The notes under the pieces are model-generated. The model saw only the letters and a list, made by a program, of their open reading frames with translations, had not been told where the DNA came from and ran no database searches. From Terriglobales bacterium (GTDB lineage: Bacteria > Acidobacteriota > Terriglobia > Terriglobales > Acidobacteriaceae), in the NCBI GenBank assembly GCA_035567895.1, contig DATMPC010000059.1, positions 44,784-108,783 on the forward strand: a stretch of DNA of 64,000 nucleotides, given 5' to 3'. The position numbers and the translations under genes are program-made. How positions within the stretch are numbered: the first letter of the stretch is position 1; every line of letters starts with the position of its first letter. Below are positions 49,488 to 58,938 of the stretch, piece after piece.

Positions 49488-50942
49488 ATGTTTGCATCTG
49501 GAGAAAGCAACAAGCTGAAGAGGATCGTCGGCCGCGATGCCGTGCTCGACAGGCATGAAGACCTCATGCTCTACGAGTACGACGGTTCCCTCGCGCGTGG
49601 AGAGCCGAACTATGTTGTCTTTCCCCAGACAGCGCAGCAGGTTTCCGAGATCGTAAAACTGGCGCAACGCGAGGGGCTGGCCATTGTTCCCCGTGGCGCA
49701 GGAACCGGATTGAGTGGTGGTTCCATAGCCAGGCAGGGCGGCATCGTTCTTGCCTTCGCGCGGATGAACCGCATCCTCGAGATCGATCTGGCGAATCTGC
49801 GTGCAACGGTGCAGCCGGGGATCGTGAATCTCGATCTGAGCAACGCGCTCGCTCCCCACGGTTTTTACTTTGCTCCCGATCCTTCCAGTCAGAAGGCGTG
49901 CACGATTGGCGGCAATGTTGCCGAGAATTCAGGTGGTCCTCATACCCTGGCCTATGGCGTGACGGTGAACCATGTCACAGGACTAGAAGTTGTTTTGCCA
50001 GATGGGCGAATTGTTCAACTCGGTGGCGCTGCTGCAAGCTCCGCCGGATACGATCTCACTGGATTCTTTGTTGGTTCCGAGGGAACGCTCGGCATCGCCA
50101 CGGCCATCACGGTAAGACTCACGCGTTTGCCGGAGTCCGTCGCGACACTGCTGGCGATTTATGACGACGTTCAGGCGGCCGGTAATACAGTGGTCGCACT
50201 TACTTCAGCAGGCATCACGCCTGCAGCGCTGGAAATGCTTGACGGGTGGACGCTACGAGCTGTCGAAGCGTCGGTTCACGCCGGATACCCGCTTGACTCC
50301 GCTGCTGTCCTCCTCATCGAGTTGGAGGGATTGCGAGAGGCCGTCGAGGAGCAAGCCGAGCTCGTATCGGAGCTGTGCCGCAAGTCTGGCGCACGTGAGG
50401 TTCGCCGGGCTCGCGATGAAAATGAACGCCAGCTGTTATGGAAGGGCCGCAAGACTGCCTTCGGAGCAATCGGGCGCATTTCGCCTTCATATTACGTCCA
50501 GGATGGCGTGATTCCCCGCACGCGAATTCCAGAAACTCTACGCAAGATCGACGAGATCAGTAAAAAGTATTCGCTTACTATCGGGAACATCTTTCACGCA
50601 GGTGACGGTAACCTGCATCCCCTGATCCTGTTCGATGCTCGCGATGCCGACCAGACGCGGCGTACGCTCGACGCAGGTCGCGAGATCCTCGAGTTTTGCA
50701 TCGATATCGGAGGATCCATCACCGGTGAGCATGGAGTCGGAATGGAAAAACAAGATCTCATGTGCACTCTGTTCACCGATTCCGAATTGGAAGTGATGAG
50801 GCGTTTGCGGAACTGCTTTAATCCCAACTCGCTGCTCAATCCGCAGAAGATGCTCCCATCGGTGCGCACTTGTCGGGAAGCTGTTGCCCCTGGCCATTCG
50901 AGCCTGGATGCTCCCGTTTCCTCTGGAGCCCCATTGCAGTGA
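49488..50942 (+). CDS. glcD: Glycolate oxidase FAD subunit
   Basis: Flavoprotein of the glycolate oxidase complex, which oxidises glycolate to glyoxylate. PCMH-type FAD-binding domain: IVPRGAGTGLSGGSIARQGG and GGNVAENSGGPHTLAYGVT; flavin-proximal C-terminal domain with NIFHAGDGNLHPLILFD and GGSITGEHGVGMEKQ, the GlcD hallmark. A TTG-initiated extension to 49422 exists, but the ATG at 49488 gives the expected ~484 residues. Its TGA overlaps the GTG of glcE. Confidence 0.92.
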   Translation: MFASGESNKLKRIVGRDAVLDRHEDLMLYEYDGSLARGEPNYVVFPQTAQQVSEIVKLAQREGLAIVPRGAGTGLSGGSIARQGGIVLAFARMNRILEIDLANLRATVQPGIVNLDLSNALAPHGFYFAPDPSSQKACTIGGNVAENSGGPHTLAYGVTVNHVTGLEVVLPDGRIVQLGGAAASSAGYDLTGFFVGSEGTLGIATAITVRLTRLPESVATLLAIYDDVQAAGNTVVALTSAGITPAALEMLDGWTLRAVEASVHAGYPLDSAAVLLIELEGLREAVEEQAELVSELCRKSGAREVRRARDENERQLLWKGRKTAFGAIGRISPSYYVQDGVIPRTRIPETLRKIDEISKKYSLTIGNIFHAGDGNLHPLILFDARDADQTRRTLDAGREILEFCIDIGGSITGEHGVGMEKQDLMCTLFTDSELEVMRRLRNCFNPNSLLNPQKMLPSVRTCREAVAPGHSSLDAPVSSGAPLQ

Positions 50943-52321
50943 CTCACGGCGTAACCATGCCGGCGGGAATCGGTTCTCGCTTCGAGAGCCTTCTCGGCGC
51001 GGGCGGGATTCTCGTTGAGCCAACACCACTAAAGCGATACGCGATTGAGGGCATCGTTCCGTGTCTGGTTGCGTTGCCTGACAATATTGAACAGGTTTGT
51101 GCTGTCTTGCGGATCTGCAACGAGAATCAATGGACGGTTGTACCATTCGGCTCGGGCGCGCAGCAGCACGTCGGCAGACTGCTTGAGCGCGTCGATCTCG
51201 CTCTCTCGACAGAGAAGTTGAATCGGATTGAAGCCTACGACCCAGGCGACCTGACGATTTCTCTGCACGCGGGTTTGCCCGTAGCAAAGGCAGTCAGCGC
51301 GTGTGCCGAACATCGTCAATTGTTGCCGATCGAGACGGCATCGGAGCGCACGACGGTCGGAGGCGCTTTGGCAACGGCCCAAAGTGGGCCTTTGCGCACT
51401 GGCTTCGGGAGCCTTCGCGATTCGTGCATCGGCATTAGCTTTGTCACCGGCGATGGCGTCAGTGGACGTGGTGGAGGACGCGTCGTAAAAAATGTCGCAG
51501 GCTACGATCTGATGAAGTTGCTGATAGGCAGCTATGGCAGCCTGGGCATCATCACCTCTGCCAACTTCAAACTATTCCCAGCGCCCAACCAGACCATCAC
51601 ACTGACTTGCGAATTCGGTTCTCTGAAAGAGGCCTTGACCCTGCGCGACTCGCTGACTAAATCGCCTTTGTCTCCGATTGCCTGCGAAGTCATGAATCCT
51701 GCAGCCATCGAGTACCTGCACGACTCTGAGCCTCGCGATCCGGACCATTGGGCGCCGGACTCGCCGAGTTCTCCGGGCAGCATGAACTGGCGGCTCGTCC
51801 TCCGTTTTTCAGGAAGCGATCGCGTGTTGGCGCGCATTCGTAGGGAATTGAGTTCTTCAGTCTCATCCGAGTTAGGCGGCACTGAAGAGGTGGAAATGTG
51901 GAAGCAGGTCGGCATGTTTGAACAGCGGCTCGCCCTACGCCATCGAAATGCGATGATCTTTCACGTAGACGTCCCCATAGCGCAATCCCAGGCTGCGCTT
52001 GAAGCTGCTGATGACGCTGCGACCGACTATAACTTTGTTGCGGCCTTCATCGGACGCGCCCCCATTGGATCGTTCGTAGTCGGCTTTCTTCCACTCGCCG
52101 TCGATCCACCCGCTGTTACACAGTATGCGGGTGCCGCGTCGGACTTTCGTTCACGCTTGTCAAAAGCCGCATCGGCCGTCGTCGTGCGCTGCCCGCGCGA
52201 AGCCAAGCAGCACTTTGATGTCTGGGGTTCTACTCCTACTGATTTGGAGCTTATGCGAAAAGTGAAGTGCGCGCTCGATCCAGGAGGCATACTGAACCCA
52301 GGTAGATTCCTGGCCGGATGA
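50939..52321 (+). CDS. glcE: Glycolate oxidase FAD-binding subunit
   Basis: Second flavin-binding subunit of the glycolate oxidase, homologous to the N-terminal half of GlcD. WTVVPFGSGAQQHVGRL is the PP-loop-like FAD contact; DLTISLHAGLP, RTTVGGALATAQSGPLR and GRVVKNVAGYDLMKLLIGSY are typical of GlcE. GTG at 50939 (overlapping the glcD TGA) or ATG at 50957 may start it; the first is chosen to match the coupling seen elsewhere. It overlaps glcF by four bases (ATGA). Confidence 0.9.
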   Translation: MTHGVTMPAGIGSRFESLLGAGGILVEPTPLKRYAIEGIVPCLVALPDNIEQVCAVLRICNENQWTVVPFGSGAQQHVGRLLERVDLALSTEKLNRIEAYDPGDLTISLHAGLPVAKAVSACAEHRQLLPIETASERTTVGGALATAQSGPLRTGFGSLRDSCIGISFVTGDGVSGRGGGRVVKNVAGYDLMKLLIGSYGSLGIITSANFKLFPAPNQTITLTCEFGSLKEALTLRDSLTKSPLSPIACEVMNPAAIEYLHDSEPRDPDHWAPDSPSSPGSMNWRLVLRFSGSDRVLARIRRELSSSVSSELGGTEEVEMWKQVGMFEQRLALRHRNAMIFHVDVPIAQSQAALEAADDAATDYNFVAAFIGRAPIGSFVVGFLPLAVDPPAVTQYAGAASDFRSRLSKAASAVVVRCPREAKQHFDVWGSTPTDLELMRKVKCALDPGGILNPGRFLAG

Positions 52322-53646
52322 GCTCAACTACACACACTGCCCCGAGTGACCTTCACGGACACACTCTGCAAATCGACGAATCGAACTTTGCCGGGCCCGA
52401 TCGTCCGACCTGGGACCTCTACGCAACCTGTGTCCACTGCGGACTCTGCCTGAACCATTGTCCAACGTACCGCGTGCTGGGCATGGAAATGGACTCACCG
52501 CGTGGGCGCATCTATCAGGTATTGCAAGTCGACTCAGGGCGGCTGCCGATCGGCGAATCTTTTGTCACACACATCGATCGATGTCTCGACTGCCGGGCCT
52601 GCGAGACCGCGTGTCCATCGGGTGTGCAATACGGACACATTGTCGAACGCGCCCGCGCGCAGATCGAGCAACATTATCGGCGTCCATGGTTTGGGCGGCA
52701 GCTGCGTAATCTCTTTTACCGCCGCGTGCTCGGCAACCAACGACGACTAGCCGCTCTCGCGCGTTTGCTGCGTCTTTATCAGCGATCGGGACTCCAGAAA
52801 GTTGCGCGCTCTTCAGGACTGCTGAGACTCATGGGAGCTGCACAGCTCGAGCAACTTCAGCCCAAGATCGATGACCGATTTTTCTTCGAACAGATTGGGA
52901 AGGTGTTTCCGGCTCAAGGAGAGTTCCGCGCACGAGTTGCCCTGCATGCCGGATGTATCGCAAATGTTGCCTTCTCGGAGCTGAATCAAGCGACGATTCG
53001 GGTGCTCAACCAAAACGGTGTCGAGGTGTGGGTGCCGCAGGGACAGAACTGCTGCGGAGCACTTCAGGCTCACGCCGGATACCGGGACGAAGCTCGTAAG
53101 CTTGCGCGGCAGAATATCGCCGCCATGCTCGACGAAGGGTTCGATGCTATTGTCACGAACGCCGCAGGCTGCGGATCTACGCTCAAAGAATACGGCGATC
53201 TGCTCAACGAAGATGCTGACCACGCTGCTGCCGCGAAGTTTGCCGGAAAGGTGAGAGACGTTTCCGAGTTTCTTCAACAGCTTGGTTTGCGGAAGCCCGT
53301 TAAGCAAATCAACATCAAAGCCACCTATCAGGATCCCTGTCACCTGGCTCACGGACAGAAAATTCGCACCGCACCACGCGAGTTATTGCGTGAGGTCGGA
53401 TTGCAGCTCGAAGAGATGCCGCATCCCGATCAATGCTGCGGGAGCGCGGGCAGTTACAACATCACTCAAAATGATCTTTCTATGAAGATTCTCGATGAAA
53501 AAATGAAAGACATCGCTTGTACGTCCGCGGAGTTAGTTGTAACGGCCAATGTTGGATGCATGCTGCAGCTCCGAGCCGGAATGGAACGCACAGGCCGTAA
53601 GCTCCGCGTTGAGCATGTGATCCAAGTACTTGATTCTTGTTACTAG
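52318..53646 (+). CDS. glcF: Glycolate oxidase iron-sulfur subunit
   Basis: A 442-residue electron-transfer subunit. Two [4Fe-4S] motifs lie near the N-terminus: CVHCGLCLNHCP and CLDCRACETACP. Two cysteine-rich CCG domains follow (NCCGALQAHAGY; QCCGSAGSYN), giving quinone-linked electron transfer from the GlcD/E flavins. The ATG overlaps the glcE stop. The preceding genes and the order D-E-F match the classical operon; no glcC regulator or glcB/gcl is present in this window. Confidence 0.93.
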   Translation: MSSTTHTAPSDLHGHTLQIDESNFAGPDRPTWDLYATCVHCGLCLNHCPTYRVLGMEMDSPRGRIYQVLQVDSGRLPIGESFVTHIDRCLDCRACETACPSGVQYGHIVERARAQIEQHYRRPWFGRQLRNLFYRRVLGNQRRLAALARLLRLYQRSGLQKVARSSGLLRLMGAAQLEQLQPKIDDRFFFEQIGKVFPAQGEFRARVALHAGCIANVAFSELNQATIRVLNQNGVEVWVPQGQNCCGALQAHAGYRDEARKLARQNIAAMLDEGFDAIVTNAAGCGSTLKEYGDLLNEDADHAAAAKFAGKVRDVSEFLQQLGLRKPVKQINIKATYQDPCHLAHGQKIRTAPRELLREVGLQLEEMPHPDQCCGSAGSYNITQNDLSMKILDEKMKDIACTSAELVVTANVGCMLQLRAGMERTGRKLRVEHVIQVLDSCY

Positions 53647-53676
53647 AGATTCTTCGAGCCAGTCTATGAAGCCAAT

Positions 53677-53700
53677 GATATACTAGCTGAAACGTATATC
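53677..53700 (+). promoter_or_regulatory. Operator-like palindrome before mazE-type gene
   Basis: GATATAC (53677-53683) and GTATATC (53694-53700) form a 7-bp inverted repeat with a 10-base spacer; TATACT at 53679-53684 is a good -10. The antitoxin start is 18 bases downstream with GAGAGG five bases before the ATG. AbrB/MazE antitoxins autoregulate through such sites. Confidence 0.6.
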
Positions 53701-53717
53701 TATATCGAGAGGCCAAT

Positions 53718-53948
53718 ATGCAGGTTTCAAAGTGGGGGAACAGTCTCGCAATCCGCTTGCCCGCAGATGTGGTTGAAGCGCTGGAGCTTAAGGAAGGCGA
53801 TCAGATTGAAATCTATGTCGCCGGTGATCGCAAATTTGAAGTGAGCCGCGACAAATCCAGGCAACGGGCGTTAGAGCGACTTCGGAAGTTGAGCCGCGCA
53901 CTACCACCGGGATTTACATTCGACCGAGAATCCGCGAATGAGCGCTGA
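53718..53948 (+). CDS. AbrB/MazE-family antitoxin
   Basis: A 76-residue SpoVT/AbrB-type DNA-binding antitoxin. The swapped-hairpin fold signature is complete: MQVSKWGNSLAIRLPADVVE followed by ALELKEGDQIEI. The C-terminal part (basic, then LPPGFTFDRESANER) is the toxin-binding tail. It overlaps the PIN toxin gene by 11 bases (the PIN ATG lies inside the antitoxin's 3' end). The promoter palindrome fits autorepression. Confidence 0.88.
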   Translation: MQVSKWGNSLAIRLPADVVEALELKEGDQIEIYVAGDRKFEVSRDKSRQRALERLRKLSRALPPGFTFDRESANER

Positions 53949-54357
53949 GGCGTTCTTCGATACCAGTATTCTTGTCTACGCGATTGCACGTGGCGATGCG
54001 CGCCACGACATTTCTCATAAGCTGCTGGAGGCTGGTGGAATTCTCAGCGTTCAGGTGCTCAACGAATTAGCCGCCATCGCGCGCCGAAAGCTGAATATGT
54101 CTTGGACTGATGTTGCCAAAACCCTGTCTGCTGTTCGCGAGCTGTGCGGACCTCCAGTGCCTATCACCCTCGACTTGCACCAGGCAGCGCTGCAAATAGC
54201 GCAACGATACCAATTTCACATTTATGATTCGCTAATAGTCGCGGCCGCTCTTGATGCACGCTGCACAGTACTCTACTCAGAGGACATGCAGGATGGTCAG
54301 GCAATTCAATCAGTCACAGTCCGCAATCCGTTTCGGGCGGCTAAGCGAACGACTTAG
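53938..54357 (+). CDS. PIN-domain toxin
   Basis: A 139-residue VapC-type PIN nuclease, likely an RNase. The acidic metal-binding residues are present: FFDTSILVYA (first Asp), VLNELAAIARRK (Glu), FHIYDSLIVAAAL (Asp) and YSEDMQDGQAI (last Asp). It is translationally coupled to the AbrB/MazE antitoxin in front. The combination AbrB-type antitoxin with PIN toxin is classical for VapBC. Confidence 0.89.
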   Translation: MSAEAFFDTSILVYAIARGDARHDISHKLLEAGGILSVQVLNELAAIARRKLNMSWTDVAKTLSAVRELCGPPVPITLDLHQAALQIAQRYQFHIYDSLIVAAALDARCTVLYSEDMQDGQAIQSVTVRNPFRAAKRTT

Positions 54358-54403
54358 CGCATCTTTCAGGGTTGATCTTTCGTCTAAGATAGTAAAGCCT
54401 TAA

Positions 54404-55288
54404 ATGCTGAACATCACCATCCGGCGCAAGGCGAAGCAGTTCGGACAACTAGTTCGAACGTCGGCCGTCACTCCACGAACTGGGCGCTCGCATAAGCCGC
54501 ATCTGGTAAGCGAGCGTGAATTAGGCGTCACCTTCATTGGTCACAGCAGTTTCCTGATCCAGATCGCAGGGCGCAACCTGGCGATCGATCCCAATTTCGC
54601 GCGTTGGCTGTTTGTGCTGAAGCGGCAGCGGCGTCCAGGGATTCGCCTGCGCGACCTTCCACCCATCGACTATGTACTGGTGAGCCACGCTCACTTCGAT
54701 CATTTGCACCGGCCCTCTTTGCGAGCCATCGCCAGACTCACGCGCTGGCGCTCCGGAAGTGCCCCGCAGATTATCGTTCCCAAAAATGTTGGCGACGTTG
54801 TCGCTCGTCTGGGATTCAGTCGCGTTCACGAGGTGGAGTGGTGGCAGGAGTTTCACGAGGGCAGATTGAGCGTGACTCACACCCCAGCGCAGCACTGGGG
54901 AGCGCGAATGTTGCGCGATTTTCATCGCGGTTTTGGCGGCTACGTCGTGCGGTCGCAGCAGCATTCGATTTATCACGCCGGCGACACCGCGTATTTCGAA
55001 GGCTTTCGCGAGATTGGCAAACGACTGCATCCCGAATTGGCACTCTTGCCGATTGGCGCATATCATCCGGAGCACTTTCGCAATGTGCATACGAGTCCCG
55101 AAGACGCATTGCAGGGGTTTCTCGACCTGCGGTCGAGAGTGATGATCCCCATGCACTACGGAACCTTCCGGCTCTCTTACGAGCCTATGGAGGAGCCGGT
55201 GAAACGTTTGCGCGCCGCTGCGGACGCGGCTGGAGTAAGCGATCGCGTGTTGGTGCTTGAAGAGGGCAAGACGCGGATTTTCAAGTAA
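54404..55288 (+). CDS. Metallo-beta-lactamase-fold hydrolase, UlaG/NAPE-PLD-like
   Basis: A 294-residue cytoplasmic metallohydrolase. The family zinc motif appears as VLVSHAHFDHLHRPSLR (HxHxDH), then AQHWGARMLRDF, SIYHAGDTAYFEGF (Asp bridging) and MIPMHYGTFRLSYEPMEEP. The arrangement with an intact TFIGHSSFLIQ opening fits the NAPE-PLD/UlaG group that acts on phospho-lipids or lactones. Neighbours do not settle the substrate. Confidence 0.85.
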   Translation: MLNITIRRKAKQFGQLVRTSAVTPRTGRSHKPHLVSERELGVTFIGHSSFLIQIAGRNLAIDPNFARWLFVLKRQRRPGIRLRDLPPIDYVLVSHAHFDHLHRPSLRAIARLTRWRSGSAPQIIVPKNVGDVVARLGFSRVHEVEWWQEFHEGRLSVTHTPAQHWGARMLRDFHRGFGGYVVRSQQHSIYHAGDTAYFEGFREIGKRLHPELALLPIGAYHPEHFRNVHTSPEDALQGFLDLRSRVMIPMHYGTFRLSYEPMEEPVKRLRAAADAAGVSDRVLVLEEGKTRIFK

Positions 55289-55524
55289 CGTGGATCCCCC
55301 GCCGAAGAATGCGCAACCTCAGCTCAAACTGGGTGAGGGTGAGTAGTGTGGTTCTCTACACATGCAACTGCGCACTGCTCAATGCACAATGGGGGGCGAA
55401 CGGTCCGCGCTTCGGTCTGGGATGTTGACTTTTAGACAGCTGCGTGTTGAATCCTGACGGTTCCCGAGACCCGGAGTGATGAGTCAAATCAGGATTTCAC
55501 AACAACGACTTCGTGCCGGTGGGC
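55289..55524. other. Convergent intergenic stretch
   Basis: Between the MBL gene (plus) and a DUF4424 gene (minus). I see no strong terminator, repeat or gene here. Confidence 0.4.
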
Positions 55525-56568
55525 TCATTGGACAAAAAATGCTACGTGGAGCTCTTTCTTTGGAACGAAATCATGCGCGTCAGCCTCAAAATGATCTTTA
55601 TCCAGCCGACGAACCGGACCGTCCCAACAAAAGCTCACGTACGAACGGGGGCGCGGTCCACTTGGTCCGTCGTCCTGAGGCCGCTCCAGAATGAGTCGGA
55701 AATCAGAAATTGGGGTCTTCCACGTGTTTGCAGTAGTGAGAATGTAGTCGACCCAAAACGCTTCGACGTAACTGTTGTCCGCCTTCGCTTCCGATACCAT
55801 CTTCTCCCGCAGCTGCGGCGTGACGCAGGCATCCGCGAGCAGTTGATCGTCCTGCTTCGACATAGTCCATCCGTCAGGCAATCCGCTAGTTGAACGTGTT
55901 GTGCGCAGTGGAAGCTTGTCCGGAGCGAGTTTGATCGGTGTGAAACCAATGACCGGCTGATACTGATGGCGAATGTGGATCGTAGCGTGTGCCGGGAAAG
56001 TCTGCCGCCAGTAGTACGTTTTCTTAACGGTCCACTCCGGAAACCCGAGGTCGCCCTCGATCAAGCCGGATTGCACCAGTGCCTGCTGGTCTGCTTGTGG
56101 CAGCCGTGCGATTTCCGGCGACTGCGGGTTAGGCTCATGCACGAAATCAAAATGGCCGAACGTATCGGCGTCAATTCCCAACCTTTTCAGGTCGGCGGTA
56201 ACATCTTTTCCGTTAACCCAAGCGGTAACCAGTTTCTCGCACTTTACAGGCGCATTATTCACCCACACCTCGAAATCGTTGAAGCCTCTGAACCCTGCCG
56301 GCGCCCCCGGATCGTTAAAGGCGAAGGTGTACGGCGGGATGGGAAATGCCACTTCCGTTGTGATGTCGTGGTCGGTGTCGTTGGAAAAATCGTAGTCAAC
56401 GGTGATTTTTTCACGCGCGATTGTGAGCTTCTCTGTTCGCATAGCGATACGGGGTTCGCGCACGAGTTGAATCCCACCCACTGCCGTGGATGCGGCGCCA
56501 TCATTCCCGGCAGCCAAGCCGGTCCCGATGAAGAAGAAAAAGAGCAATTGTGTACGCGCGGCGCGCAT
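55525..56568 (-). CDS. DUF4424-family secreted protein
   Basis: A 347-residue protein with a signal peptide (TQLLFFFFIGTGLAAG). The mature part matches the DUF4424 pattern: GNDGAASTAVGGIQLVREPR, MRTEKLTIAREKITVDYDFS, DITTEVAFPIPPYTF, then GHFDFVHEPNP and VKKTYYWRQTFPAHATIHIR. Function unknown. It is single and divergent from nothing; orientation is opposite to its left neighbour. Confidence 0.8.
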   Translation of the reverse strand: MRAARTQLLFFFFIGTGLAAGNDGAASTAVGGIQLVREPRIAMRTEKLTIAREKITVDYDFSNDTDHDITTEVAFPIPPYTFAFNDPGAPAGFRGFNDFEVWVNNAPVKCEKLVTAWVNGKDVTADLKRLGIDADTFGHFDFVHEPNPQSPEIARLPQADQQALVQSGLIEGDLGFPEWTVKKTYYWRQTFPAHATIHIRHQYQPVIGFTPIKLAPDKLPLRTTRSTSGLPDGWTMSKQDDQLLADACVTPQLREKMVSEAKADNSYVEAFWVDYILTTANTWKTPISDFRLILERPQDDGPSGPRPRSYVSFCWDGPVRRLDKDHFEADAHDFVPKKELHVAFFVQ

Positions 56569-56851
56569 GACTGAAGATTATCGCTAGAAATCGTCCTTGC
56601 GAGCCATAACCAATAACGGCCATGTATCGAAAGTCACATAGCCAATCAAAGCGGGCCCGTTGTCCGAATGGCCGCTCTCTAGCTCGATGTACCTTAGAAG
56701 CTTCACTGCAGTAAACCAGATTCGTGCGGACCAACCCCACTAATTACCCATTGCGCGGTGCGCTGCTAAGCGACAACGGTTTGCGTATCGGTCTGGACTT
56801 CGCGTCCTTCCACAACAACATCGCGAGGCTCGCCGGTTTCGTTGACCGCTC

Positions 56852-58171
56852 TCAATACGCGATCAGAATCCGAAGATCCCTCACATTGTTACCTGTAGGA
56901 CCGGTAACAACCGCATCGCCCAGCTTCTCAAGAAGCGAAAACGAATCAAAACTTTCCAGGACTTGCTTCACATCCAGTCCTGCCTCTCTCGCGCGAACAA
57001 CGGTTGTCCCATCCGCCACTGCGCCTGCGGCAGCACTGTTTCCGTCGGTTCCGTCCGTACCTGCACTTAGAACGGCAATGTTCTCTCCCGCAATTTGCTG
57101 AGCACAGTGCAAGGCGAAGTGCTGATTACGCCCACCGCGCGCTCCCGTTGCGGGAACGGTCACGGTAATCTCGCCCGCTGAGACCAGCGCAACGGCAGCG
57201 ACCTTCTTGCGCAGTTCGCGGATCCTGCGAAGTAGATACTCCGCCGCGCGATCGAAGGACCAATCGTCAGTAGTGCTGTCGATCTCTACGGTGAACCCGC
57301 GCTTCGAAAGGAGTGCCGCGGCAGCCTGTGCTGCCGACGCGCTCGAGAGAATCGGCCACCACCTGGAGTTCACAAATGAGGGATCGTCTGCCTTCGGCGT
57401 GTCTTCAAGTGCGCGCTCGTCGAAGATCGTGCGCACGCTCTCCGGCAATTTGGCACACAGTCCATAAGTCTCAGCAATGCGATAACAGTCGGCTTCCGTG
57501 CTGGAATCGGGCATAGTTGGCCCTGACGCCAGAGCATCCAGGGAGTGCTCAGGGACGTCGCTCACCATGATGCTCACCTGCCGGGCGGGAAAAGCCGCTT
57601 GAGCTAGCCTGCCGCCCTTCACGGCAGAAAGATGCTTGCGGATGGAATTGATCTCAGCAATCGTCGCGCCGGAGTGCACCAGCACGCGGTAGGTTTCAAC
57701 CAGATCGTCGAGAGAAATTTCTTGGTCGAGCGGAACTTCCACCATGGCCGATGCACCACCGCTGATCAGGTAAATCACCAGCGAGCGCTCACTCAGTGAC
57801 GAAACCGCCTTTAGGATGGCCGATGCTCCGAGAACTGATTCTTCATTGGGCAGCGGATGTCCGCCAACGAAGTAACGGAACCCAGGTTGTTGTGACATAC
57901 CTGGAACCGAGCAGACGATTCCCTGCATAGGTCCCGTCTGTGCGAGTAGCGATTCGAGCATGGCGTGGGCTGCCTTGCCCATCGCAATCACTACCACGCG
58001 TTCGAAGGAACTCAGGTCGTAGAGATCCTGCTCAACCCGCAGGACTCCCCGTGAACATTCAACTCTCTGACTGAATACTCGAGGAATACTGATTTCGACC
58101 AACGTGTCCTTGAAGACCTCACGCAACAAGCGACGCATTTCAGCCTCGCTGCTTTGTTGGCCGCGTTCCAT
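56852..58171 (-). CDS. Glycerate 2-kinase, MOFRL family
   Basis: A 439-residue cytoplasmic kinase that converts D-glycerate to 2-phosphoglycerate (GckA/TtuD type, distinct from GlxK). Landmarks: VVVIAMGKAAHAMLESLL, GHPLPNEESVLGA, LISGGASAMVEVP, SDVPEHSLDALASGPTMPD, and the C-terminal MOFRL domain with ALVSAGEITVTVP, GARGGRNQHFALHCA and SAGTDGTDGNSAAAGAVAD. It can complete a glycolate salvage path begun by GlcDEF. It has the next minus-strand gene 6 bases upstream, so both belong to one operon. Confidence 0.9.
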   Translation of the reverse strand: MERGQQSSEAEMRRLLREVFKDTLVEISIPRVFSQRVECSRGVLRVEQDLYDLSSFERVVVIAMGKAAHAMLESLLAQTGPMQGIVCSVPGMSQQPGFRYFVGGHPLPNEESVLGASAILKAVSSLSERSLVIYLISGGASAMVEVPLDQEISLDDLVETYRVLVHSGATIAEINSIRKHLSAVKGGRLAQAAFPARQVSIMVSDVPEHSLDALASGPTMPDSSTEADCYRIAETYGLCAKLPESVRTIFDERALEDTPKADDPSFVNSRWWPILSSASAAQAAAALLSKRGFTVEIDSTTDDWSFDRAAEYLLRRIRELRKKVAAVALVSAGEITVTVPATGARGGRNQHFALHCAQQIAGENIAVLSAGTDGTDGNSAAAGAVADGTTVVRAREAGLDVKQVLESFDSFSLLEKLGDAVVTGPTGNNVRDLRILIAY

Positions 58172-58177
58172 ATTGGA

Positions 58178-58846
58178 TCAGGTGCGCTGTTGCAGGTTCA
58201 GAGCGGGGAAGTGCCGGGGCAGCCATTCAGTAATGGCCTCGCGCATAGTCGGGAGCTTGCCTTCGAAGAAGTGGTCTGCGCCTTCCACCAGGACAAATTC
58301 CTTTGGTTCGGCGGCCAATTTGAATATTTCGCGGAGATTTGCAGCCGGGGCGAACTGGTCGTGGTCGCCGCTGATCATCAGCTTCGGCTTAGTGCAAGTT
58401 GAGAGATACGAATAGGTGTAGAGACGCTCCTGGGCACTGAGCGGCGTGCCGAGCGCGATCAGTCCCACAACTCGCGGATCGGGACAGCAGGCTTTTAATC
58501 CGGTGGCAGCGCCAAAAGAGAATCCGGCAAAGATGATCGGCAGTGAGTATTCGTGCTCCAACCAGTCGAGCGCAGCCCGAATGTCATCGCGCTCCCCTCG
58601 TCCCCCATCGTGAGTTCCTTCGCTGAGTCCCGTTCCGCGGAAATTAAAACGCAGAACTGGCAATCCAAAGCCATGCAACGCCTTCGCTGCGTGATACACG
58701 ACTTTGTTGTGCATCGTCCCGCCGTGCAGCGGATGAGGATGGGTAACCAGTGCAGCGAATGGCGCGCCCGGCTCACCAGCGTTCAACAAAGCTTCCAGCT
58801 TGCCGGCCGGGCCTGGAACGAATATCGACTGAATTGCACTCGCCAA
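58178..58846 (-). CDS. Alpha/beta hydrolase, CocE/NonD-like
   Basis: A 222-residue cytoplasmic hydrolase. The opening LVTHPHPLHGGTMHNKVVYH is characteristic of a bacterial group of short alpha/beta hydrolases, followed by VLRFNFRGTGLSEGTHDGG. Nucleophile Ser is in FAGFSFGAATGLKA, Asp in MISGDHDQFAPAA, His in EGADHFFEGKLP. Its 3' end lies six bases before the glycerate kinase start, so the two are probably co-transcribed. Function in that setting is unknown. Confidence 0.86.
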   Translation of the reverse strand: MASAIQSIFVPGPAGKLEALLNAGEPGAPFAALVTHPHPLHGGTMHNKVVYHAAKALHGFGLPVLRFNFRGTGLSEGTHDGGRGERDDIRAALDWLEHEYSLPIIFAGFSFGAATGLKACCPDPRVVGLIALGTPLSAQERLYTYSYLSTCTKPKLMISGDHDQFAPAANLREIFKLAAEPKEFVLVEGADHFFEGKLPTMREAITEWLPRHFPALNLQQRT

Positions 58847-58938
58847 TTGCTTTAGATCCTCAAGCCTTCGCTGTTTCCGGAAAACGATAATTCACGCTGT
58901 TTTCGATTCTACGCGAGTCCTTCCGCTATGCTGTGAGC

